Shown here: piece by piece, positions 8,197-14,000 of the stretch
Layout: each line of letters begins with the position of its first letter
Position numbering within the stretch: the stretch's first letter is position 1
Assembly (NCBI GenBank): GCA_029259635.1
Contig: JAJDEU010000042.1
Coordinates: 1 to 48,068 of the forward strand
Origin: Planctomycetota bacterium
GTDB taxonomy: Bacteria; Planctomycetota; UBA1135; GCA-002686595
Direction: 5' to 3'
Length of the DNA stretch: 48,068 nt
Translations under genes and position numbers: made by a program
Notes under the pieces: model-generated
Told to the model about the DNA's origin: nothing
Seen by the model: the letters and a program-made list of their open reading frames with translations, nothing else
Database searches by the model: none

Positions 8197-9119
8197 GAGT
8201 CGCGCAGCTCCTCGCCGGTGAGCTTCAGGAATTGCTCTTCGAGGGTCGGGCGACGCGTGCTGATCGATCGAACGAGCCCGCGCTTCGCCAGGGCGTCCAA
8301 CGCTGCGAGTTCGCGCGCCAAGTCCACACCCCGGAGCTCGACCTGTGACTCACCGATCTGCTTGGCATCGTGTCCGGCTGCATTCAGCTCTTCGAGAATC
8401 GCGGCCGCATCACGCTCGAGTTCGAGTATCAGCGACTCGCGTGCACCGAGCGATGCGAGCTCGCTCGTCGGCGCTTGCGTGAGGACGCGCCCGTGATCAA
8501 TCACGACGACCTCGCGGCACATGCGCTCGACCTCTTCCATGTAGTGCGTCGTGTACAGAACCGTCGTGCCCGACTCGTTCTGAGCCTTGAGCGCGTCGAA
8601 TATCGCAAGCCGCGACTGCGCATCCACGCCAACCGTCGGCTCATCGAGAACTAAGAGCTTCGGCTCGGACAGCATCGCGATCGCCAGATTGAGCCGACGC
8701 TTCATTCCGCCCGAGTATCGTTCGACGCGCACGCTCGCGTGTTCGGTGAGTCGCACTGCGTCGAGGACCGCCGCCGTGCGCGCTTTTAGTGCGCGGGCGT
8801 CGAGCCCTGCCAATCGACCGAAGAACTTCAGGTTCTCCGTCGCGTTCAAGGTCGAGTAGAGCGCGAGCTCTTGCGGGCAAAAGCCAATCGCTCGCTTCGC
8901 CTCTGGGTTCGCAATCGGCTCGCCGAAGATCTCGCACGCGCCGGAGTCGGCGGCGAAGAGTCCGATGATCAGATGAACCAGCGTCGTCTTGCCCGCCCCG
9001 TTCGGACCGAGCAGCGCGGCGAATTGCCCCGCCTCGACGGAGAATCCGACACCATCTACCGCAGGCTGGGACGAGCCGCGGTAGCGATAGGAGAGCTCCG
9101 TCGCTTTGAGCGCGGCCAT
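8193..9119 (-). CDS. ABC transporter ATP-binding protein
   Basis: A 308-residue cytosolic ATPase. Walker A G-P-N-G-A-G-K-T-T lies near residues 38-46, the Q-loop at C-P-Q-E, the signature Y-S-G-G-M-K-R-R near 136, Walker B L-L-V-L-D-E-P-T-V-G-V-D and the switch histidine in T-T-H-Y-M-E-E-V. The C-terminal 80 residues are the extension usual for CcmA/NatA-type ATPases that pair with ABC-2 permeases. It lies 7 bp behind the BtrH-like gene and overlaps the permease by 4 bp. It powers the export step of the dar-like operon. Confidence 0.95.
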   Translation of the reverse strand: MAALKATELSYRYRGSSQPAVDGVGFSVEAGQFAALLGPNGAGKTTLVHLIIGLFAADSGACEIFGEPIANPEAKRAIGFCPQELALYSTLNATENLKFFGRLAGLDARALKARTAAVLDAVRLTEHASVRVERYSGGMKRRLNLAIAMLSEPKLLVLDEPTVGVDAQSRLAIFDALKAQNESGTTVLYTTHYMEEVERMCREVVVIDHGRVLTQAPTSELASLGARESLILELERDAAAILEELNAAGHDAKQIGESQVELRGVDLARELAALDALAKRGLVRSISTRRPTLEEQFLKLTGEELRDS

Positions 9120-9126
9120 GGTTTGT

Positions 9127-10164
9127 TCAGCGCGCCGCTGCCGCGGTGCCGGTTGCCAACGAATGTACGCTCTTGCTGGGCGCGTAGGCGAGCAGGAATC
9201 GATACAGCTCTTCTTCCAACCGTGCGCATTCGACCAAAGCGTCGGCGACAGTGTCGAGGTCGCCAGTTCCGCGTCCCTTGATGATTCGGCCGCAAGTTCC
9301 GGCGAAGTTCGAGCGCCAGCAATCGCCCGCCTCCGTCATGCGCTCGGAAGCCTCGAGCCACGGCTTGTGTCCGAGCAGCTCGCCAGCTTCCTGCAAAAAC
9401 GCAGCGTACATAAACCGGAATCCCGCGCCGCCCGAGCCGACTTCCTCCTGCATGCGGATGATGTGCCCGAGCATGAGCTTCTGTTTGCGCGCCTCCTTCG
9501 ACTTCCATGACCGAACCGCGCGCGCCATTCGGCGAATCCCGCGCACGCCGATGACCGGAACGGGATCCAGCATCCTGCGCGCAGCGCTGTTCACGCCCTT
9601 CTTTACGGCGCCCACCAGGTCGGGCTCGCTCGGCACTTCGGTGGGGTAGTAGAGCGCGCCTTTAGGAGCCAGCACTCCCTTCGCGAAGCGCGCGCGTTCC
9701 AGCGCATCCGCGTCCAGTCGAACGGTCTCTTCGAGCATTGGATCGGAGAGCAGGAAATCGTCTCCGCCGCGCTCAAGCGCGATCAGGTTGTGCCCATTGA
9801 ACTGCGACCGGAACTCACTCGGAAAGTAGGAGAGCCAGAACATGTTGGTCTGGATTCCGACGGGAATCTCGCGCGCGAGTAGGTCGTCGAGCTCCGCTTT
9901 GCCGCGCGTGCTGGAGCGAAAGGTTTTGCGCTCGAACTTCACCCCGAGCCGTCGGCAAGCGAGCTTGAAGATGTTGCCGGGATAAGAGCGAAAGCTGATC
10001 AGCGGCATGCCCATCACTTTGATGAGCGGCGGAAAGAAGAAGAAGATGCCGCTGCCGAGCCCGAACACCATCGGTTCGGAGAGCTCAAGCCCCTGGTGTC
10101 GCAGAAGCGATGCCGTCACGCCGCTCTCGCAGTGCGCCGCGTGCAGGTGGCGAAACTCACTCAT
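9127..10164 (-). CDS. BtrH N-terminal domain / DUF4872-type protein
   Basis: A 345-residue soluble protein. Residues about 5-140 resemble the BtrH N-terminal, peptidase C39-like fold: H-C-E-S-G-V-T-A-S-L-L near residue 11 supplies the Cys, and G-H-N-L-I-A-L-E near 123 supplies the His. The C-terminal half is the helical DUF4872-type domain. BtrH in butirosin biosynthesis transfers a gamma-glutamyl-aminobutyryl side chain from a carrier protein, so an acyl or aminoacyl transfer or thioester-processing role is plausible here, not shown. Homologues sit with darA/darB-like genes and ABC exporters in dialkylresorcinol/flexirubin-type clusters, as here. The start overlaps the preceding small gene by 8 bp. 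Confidence 0.75.
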   Translation of the reverse strand: MSEFRHLHAAHCESGVTASLLRHQGLELSEPMVFGLGSGIFFFFPPLIKVMGMPLISFRSYPGNIFKLACRRLGVKFERKTFRSSTRGKAELDDLLAREIPVGIQTNMFWLSYFPSEFRSQFNGHNLIALERGGDDFLLSDPMLEETVRLDADALERARFAKGVLAPKGALYYPTEVPSEPDLVGAVKKGVNSAARRMLDPVPVIGVRGIRRMARAVRSWKSKEARKQKLMLGHIIRMQEEVGSGGAGFRFMYAAFLQEAGELLGHKPWLEASERMTEAGDCWRSNFAGTCGRIIKGRGTGDLDTVADALVECARLEEELYRFLLAYAPSKSVHSLATGTAAAAR

Positions 10165-10600
10165 CGCCCGCCTGCTCGTTGTCGGAGAGAAAGACGTGGC
10201 GCGGCGCGTCGGGGATTCGATCGAGCTCTTCTTGCCCGACGTCCAAGACCTGCGAGTAGCGCGCCTTCAGCTCGGGCGAGAGTTGCGCGTAGACCTTGGG
10301 CTTCATGTGACGCTTGACGCGCCAGGTCGAGAGCCCCACATGTTGCGCGGCCATCTTCGGAGTCATCTGCCGCGTCGCGAAGTGATAGGCGAGCGGAGAG
10401 AGCGTTCCGCGCTTGGCCGCCTGCCGCGCTTCCTCGACTTGCTCTTCGAGCTCCAGCAGCGCTTGCTCGGTAGCCACCCGCTCGACTTCCCAACCCGCGC
10501 TCTTCGCGAGGACGTAGTGCTCGTCCTTGCCGACCGCATAGCACGCGCGCCGGTGCCCCTGATAGAAGGACTTCTCCTGCGGGACGTCTTCCTCGCGCAC
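10157..10600 (-). CDS. Small conserved protein of dar-type clusters
   Basis: A 147-residue cytosolic protein starting at GTG 3 bp after the darB-like stop. It has three visible parts: an N-terminal C-Y-A-V-G-K-D-E-H-Y-V with an S-A-G-W-E-V-E segment; a charged helix of about 30 residues (E-L-E-E-Q-V-E-E-A-R-Q-A-A-K); and a helical motif M-T-P-K-M-A-A-Q-H-V-G-L-S-T-W-R-V-K-R-H that resembles a helix-turn-helix. From memory, small proteins with a similar W-R-V-K-R-H motif accompany ketosynthase III/BtrH genes in flexirubin-type clusters. Function unknown; regulator, scaffold and carrier chaperone are all possible. Confidence 0.7.
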   Translation of the reverse strand: MREEDVPQEKSFYQGHRRACYAVGKDEHYVLAKSAGWEVERVATEQALLELEEQVEEARQAAKRGTLSPLAYHFATRQMTPKMAAQHVGLSTWRVKRHMKPKVYAQLSPELKARYSQVLDVGQEELDRIPDAPRHVFLSDNEQAGDE

Positions 10601-10603
10601 GGT

Positions 10604-11779
10604 CTACTTGCCGACCACGGTCAGGAGCGCGTAACCCACAGAGAATCGCGCGCTCTCGGGGACGAAGCACAGAATCTTCTGACCCGCCTTGAGTCGACCG
10701 GAGTGGTACAGCTCGTCCAGCATGATGTAGATCGATGCCGAACCGGTATTCCCGCGCGTCTTGAGATTGGTGAACCACTTCTCTTGAGGAATGTGGAAGT
10801 CGATCTCGGTAAAGCGCTGGGCGACTTCCTTCGCGAAAAACTCAGACGAGTAGTGCGGCAAGAGCCAGTCGATCTCAGAGGCTTCGATCGGGTGGCGGTC
10901 GCGTGCGTGCGCGAAACCGTCGCTGATCGTGCGCTTCGAGATCTCTTCGCCCAAGAGGCGCGCATCCTGCGTCACGTTCAACATGCCGCTCAAGACGGCC
11001 GTGTCGAGGTCTTTGGCCTGACGCCAACCGATCAATGTGCCCGCGTCGTTTTTCTCGGCGCCCCAGTACATGCAAGCCTCGAGCTCGTTCGCATAGGAGA
11101 CGGTCTCGATCCACTCGATGCGCAGAGACAATCCAGTCTCGGAAGGTTCGCGTTCCAGCCAAACCGCGCCGGCGCCGTCGGAGAGCATCCAGCGCAAGAA
11201 GTCTTGGCCGAATTGAAGTACCGGAGTCTTGGCGAGCTCGTCGTCGCTCGGGCCTTGGGCGAGTTCCCGATTCGGAAAGTTCGCCGCGCGCAAGACTGTC
11301 GAGGAGAGCTCGGAGCCCGTTGCAACTGCGGCGTCCGCTTGACCGGAGGCGACGTTCATCGCCGCGAACTTAAGTGCAGTCAGTCCGGAGAGGCAGACGC
11401 CCGAGGTGGCGAGCGCTTCGCAGGGATGAATGGCGAGTTCGCCGTGCACCATCAGCGCGTGGTTCGGCATGAGCTGATCCGGCGAAGACGTACCGCAGGC
11501 GATGCAGTCGAGGTCGGCGAGGTCGCGACCGGAGTTCTTCGCAACCGTTCGAATCGCGTCGGCGGTGAGCTGCGCGTTCGTGTGCGTTTGTTCGCCCGTC
11601 TCGGGATCGATCGCGTAGTGACGCGTGTCGATTCCGTTGCTGCGGAGAATCGTTCGGCGGGCGCGCGATGGGCGGCCGTTGATGAGCCCGAGTACGGACT
11701 CCATGCGCTCATTGTCGATGGGCTCGCCTGGCAGAGTGGAGCCGACGCCGACGATATGAACGGGCGGGAATTGGGACAT
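10604..11779 (-). CDS. darB: KAS III-type ketosynthase, DarB-like
   Basis: A 391-residue cytosolic condensing enzyme of the FabH/thiolase fold. The triad is visible: Cys129 in T-S-G-V-C-L-S-G, His309 in L-L-P-H-Y-S-S and Asn344 in R-G-N-T-G-S-A-S. The N-terminal block V-L-G-L-I-N-G-R-P-S-R-A-R-R...N-G-I-x-T-R-H-Y-A is typical of DarB-type enzymes rather than housekeeping FabH. In characterised systems DarB joins two beta-keto fatty acyl units and cyclises them to a resorcinol precursor. The gene lies 7 bp behind the darA-like gene and 3 bp ahead of the small cluster gene. The family call is strong; the exact product is not known. Confidence 0.85.
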   Translation of the reverse strand: MSQFPPVHIVGVGSTLPGEPIDNERMESVLGLINGRPSRARRTILRSNGIDTRHYAIDPETGEQTHTNAQLTADAIRTVAKNSGRDLADLDCIACGTSSPDQLMPNHALMVHGELAIHPCEALATSGVCLSGLTALKFAAMNVASGQADAAVATGSELSSTVLRAANFPNRELAQGPSDDELAKTPVLQFGQDFLRWMLSDGAGAVWLEREPSETGLSLRIEWIETVSYANELEACMYWGAEKNDAGTLIGWRQAKDLDTAVLSGMLNVTQDARLLGEEISKRTISDGFAHARDRHPIEASEIDWLLPHYSSEFFAKEVAQRFTEIDFHIPQEKWFTNLKTRGNTGSASIYIMLDELYHSGRLKAGQKILCFVPESARFSVGYALLTVVGK

Positions 11780-11786
11780 CGAAAAC

Positions 11787-12725
11787 TTAGTGGTGGTCCG
11801 GCTCGGGGGCCGCTGTCCCGGATGGGGATCGGAGGCGTTCGATGTAGGCGCGCAGGGGGCCGGCGACGAACGGATAGAGAAGCAGCCTCAGGATAATCGA
11901 GACTGGGATCAAAATGAGGATCGCGAATATAAGGTAGACAGCGAAAAGAGTCAGGGTGAAGGCGCGGAGGATTGAGCCGGGGGGGCCGGAAAGGACCGCT
12001 AACTTCGCCCAGAAGGGGAAGCTGACGAGGGCGATCAGCTCGGGAACGACGAAGCGCTCCTCGATCTCGACCGCTCCCAGGCCTGTGAGGAGGGGGCCAA
12101 CCGGGCGTTTCGTGAGCTCATCGGAGCGGGCGGAGAGCGCCTCACCAAACCGGGAGAGCCCCTCGATCGTGCTTTCCGACACGCCAGCGGGGGGGAAAAC
12201 GCGCAGGAAGCGATCGCGCTTGCCGGTGAACATCCAGCGAGGGGTGCTGACGAAGGTGGCCCAGGTCGGGCCCTCGTCGGTGACGACGACGTTGTCGGAG
12301 AGCTGGGCTTCCAGCCGATCCAATTCGCGCTTCATTTTCTCCGATGCGGTGTGCCACATGTTGCGGCAAGCGACGAGGCTCACGACCGGCCTGTCCCGGA
12401 GGACACGGGCGCTCTCGGACTGGAGGAAGCCCTGGATCGGCAAGGACGGAGCGAGATACCAGACGGTGTAGGCGAGGATGACGAGGTCCCAGTCTCCGTC
12501 CGGGTCGAAGCTCGGCGTCTCGATCTCTGGCGCGATGCCGAGTACGCTCTCGGGAAAGACGCCGACGAACTCGCCGAGCGACCACGGGAACGGGTAGGCC
12601 GTCTTGGGCTGAATCGATTCGACGTGGACTTCGAATTGCTCGGGATCGAGCCCACCGATCATGGAGTCGAGCGCACAACCGAGCTGGCCGGTTTGCGAGA
12701 AGTAGATCGCCAATACGCGCTGCAT
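11787..12725 (-). CDS. darA: Dialkylresorcinol-condensing / DarA-like flavodoxin-fold protein
   Basis: A 312-residue protein from ATG 12725, chosen because the flavodoxin signature I-Y-F-S-Q-T-G-Q-L starts six residues in. An upstream start at 12779 would add 18 unrelated residues. Diagnostic blocks are Y-P-F-P-W-S-L...F-P-E-S-V near residues 43-60, L-A-Y-T-V-W-Y-L-A-P-S-L-P-I, and the C-R-N-M-W-H segment, all as in DarA. The C-terminus has hydrophobic helices (about residues 215-295) that would tie it to the inner membrane. DarA acts after DarB, aromatising the cyclic diketone to the resorcinol. First gene of a six-gene operon; a decayed palindromic element lies just upstream at 12763. No Shine-Dalgarno sequence is evident. 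Confidence 0.82.
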   Translation of the reverse strand: MQRVLAIYFSQTGQLGCALDSMIGGLDPEQFEVHVESIQPKTAYPFPWSLGEFVGVFPESVLGIAPEIETPSFDPDGDWDLVILAYTVWYLAPSLPIQGFLQSESARVLRDRPVVSLVACRNMWHTASEKMKRELDRLEAQLSDNVVVTDEGPTWATFVSTPRWMFTGKRDRFLRVFPPAGVSESTIEGLSRFGEALSARSDELTKRPVGPLLTGLGAVEIEERFVVPELIALVSFPFWAKLAVLSGPPGSILRAFTLTLFAVYLIFAILILIPVSIILRLLLYPFVAGPLRAYIERLRSPSGTAAPEPDHH

Positions 12726-12762
12726 AAGGGCGGAAGATGCTACTGATCCTCGAACAGAACTC

Positions 12763-12930
12763 CTAGCTGTCCGTGGCAAAAGTCAGCGGTGCCACCGAGC
12801 GCGCCCTTTCCACCCGCTCAGCACGCGCAATCTTCGCCGAATCCGCGGGCGGATCCGCGTTCGCGAGTCATCAGTCCAAAGCTCCGAATGTGCACTAAAT
12901 CGCGTCTTCGCCCCGTCCGGCCTCCACGCG
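12763..12930 (+). repeat. Decayed copy of the 168-bp palindromic element
   Basis: The first 23 bp (CTAG at 12763, then G-T-C-C-G-T-G-G-C-A-A-A-A-G-T-C-A) match the copy at 47928 at 20 of 23 positions. The inner CCGAATC occurs at exactly the same distance from the CTAG edge in both copies. A short stem (12841-12846 with 12849-12854) sits where the apical hairpin lies in the better copies. The outer arms no longer pair convincingly, so this looks like an old copy. It lies between darA (minus) and the FHA gene 3' end, in the upstream region of the dar-like operon. The right boundary is set by analogy. Confidence 0.6.
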
Positions 12931-12935
12931 CGAGT

Positions 12936-13595
12936 TTACTCCGGCTTGCGGTGCAAGTCGTCGAGTTGCTTGCGTGCCTCCGCGAGCTCGGCCTTCACGC
13001 GGCGCAACGCCTCGAGCTGCTTGCGGTTCTCGCTCTCCATATCATCCAGGTTCAATTTCGATGTGCTCGTTGAGGTCTTCGCGGCACGCAGCATTCGCGA
13101 AGCCTCCAGCTCCGCAACCTTGTCCTGCAGTGTCTTTCGAATCTCGACCGTCTCGTCGAGGTTCGGCTCGTTGCGACGCGCGTCGGCCAGCTCGTCTTCC
13201 AGGTGCATGACGAGTTGAGACAGCTCCTGGTTTCGTTTGCGCAAGCGTTCGATCTCAGCGACCGCATCCAAGCTCAGGCTCGGCGACATGGCCTCGTCAT
13301 CGTCTCGCAAGATCTCGACTATGGCATCCTGGTCGCCCAGGCTGATTCGGGTTCCGTCCAGAAGAGTGGGTTCCGTTATTCGGACGCCTTCGATGTAGGT
13401 GCCGTTCCGAGAGTCGAGATCGATCACGACGTAACCCTTGAAGATGCGCACGTGGCGCTTGCTCACATAGGGCTGGTCGATGCGGACATCGCACTCGAGC
13501 GATCGACCGATCATGACGCACTCGCCCTGCACGGTGATGTTTTCGTCGGGCTCGCCGGGGCGAAGGAGCCGAAGCTTGATAACGGAATCGGACAA
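12936..13595 (-). CDS. FHA-domain protein with coiled-coil tail
   Basis: A 219-residue cytosolic protein. Residues about 5-98 are a forkhead-associated domain, which binds phosphothreonine peptides: M-I-G-R-S-L-E-C-D-V-R-I supplies the Gly-Arg, Y-V-S-K-R-H-V supplies the Ser-x-x-His, and D-S-R-N-G-T-Y-I-E-G supplies the Asn-Gly. Residues about 110-215 are a long charged coiled coil. It is divergent from the Ser/Thr kinase gene at 14001 and shares an intergenic region with it. That arrangement suggests it reads phosphothreonines written by that kinase (inference). No membrane segment is seen. Confidence 0.9.
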   Translation of the reverse strand: MSDSVIKLRLLRPGEPDENITVQGECVMIGRSLECDVRIDQPYVSKRHVRIFKGYVVIDLDSRNGTYIEGVRITEPTLLDGTRISLGDQDAIVEILRDDDEAMSPSLSLDAVAEIERLRKRNQELSQLVMHLEDELADARRNEPNLDETVEIRKTLQDKVAELEASRMLRAAKTSTSTSKLNLDDMESENRKQLEALRRVKAELAEARKQLDDLHRKPE

Positions 13596-13737
13596 GGTGA
13601 AGGAGAGTTGAGGTCTAGGAAAAGGATCCAGCGGGCCGTCTAGGCGTAGAGAATTCTAGCTTTCGACTCCTTCGAACTCCCGAGGTGGGCGGCTGAAAAG
13701 GAACCGTTCGGAGTTTGGCGCCTGGAGAGACTATCCC

Positions 13738-13767
13738 TTGGGGGGGCGCCGGGGGCGGCCGTATAAT
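13738..13767 (+). promoter_or_regulatory. Sigma-70-like promoter ahead of the kinase leader
   Basis: TATAAT at 13762-13767 is a perfect -10 box. TTGGGG at 13738-13743 with an 18-bp spacer is a weak -35 box. Transcription would start near 13774, 13 bp before palindromic copy 2 and about 227 bp before the kinase ATG. The kinase mRNA would then carry the palindrome and the short 13797 open frame in its leader. Confidence 0.5.
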
Positions 13768-13786
13768 CCGCAACTTCCCACCGGGA

Positions 13787-13967
13787 CTAGCAGCCCATGG
13801 CAAAAGTCATTCACCCCATGAACGGCGTCCTTCCGGCCAGTTCGGCCCCCGAGAGCTTCGCTGAATCTAATGCCTGTCGAAATATGGCTGCGACTGCGTT
13901 CCTGGGCACCAACCCGCCCGAAATGCCGCTGCTCATGCGGAAAAGCGCTTTCACCGCGGACTACTAG
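13787..13967. repeat. Palindromic element, copy 2 (kinase leader)
   Basis: It begins CTAGCAGCCC and ends CTAG, followed by CTACC; the full 181 bp is an imperfect palindrome. The outer 20 or so bases of each arm pair well, with mostly transition differences, and CATGA is perfect in both arms. The first 30 bp match the copy at 47928 closely. The centre carries about 15 extra bases relative to the other copies. It lies between a TATAAT promoter and the Ser/Thr kinase start, so it would be transcribed in the leader, where a hairpin could affect translation or termination. Confidence 0.8.
13797..13967 (+). CDS. Possible 56-codon reading frame within the palindrome
   Basis: ATG 13797 to TAG 13965 encodes 56 residues starting M-A-K-V-I-H-P-M-N-G. 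The copy at 47928 (GTG start) and the copy at 7000 on the minus strand (CTG at the equivalent place) encode V-K-V-I-H-S in the same frame. They share S-A-P and F-x-G-T-N further on. Copies 1 and 2 also share the stop position (S-T-F-T-T-N-R versus S-A-F-T-A-D-Y). The extra sequence in this copy is 15 bp, a multiple of three. This may be a small protein family or a by-product of a length-constrained palindrome. No known domain, signal peptide or membrane helix. Confidence 0.3.
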   Translation: MAKVIHPMNGVLPASSAPESFAESNACRNMAATAFLGTNPPEMPLLMRKSAFTADY

Positions 13968-14000
13968 CTACCTCTGAGACTTGACAAGAGAGACCCGTTT

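Noticed and set aside
10007..11896. Long open frame on the plus strand, 629 codons
   Set aside because: It lies opposite the well-supported darB/BtrH genes on the minus strand, is Arg-rich and low-complexity, and matches no family; a shadow frame of GC-rich coding sequence.
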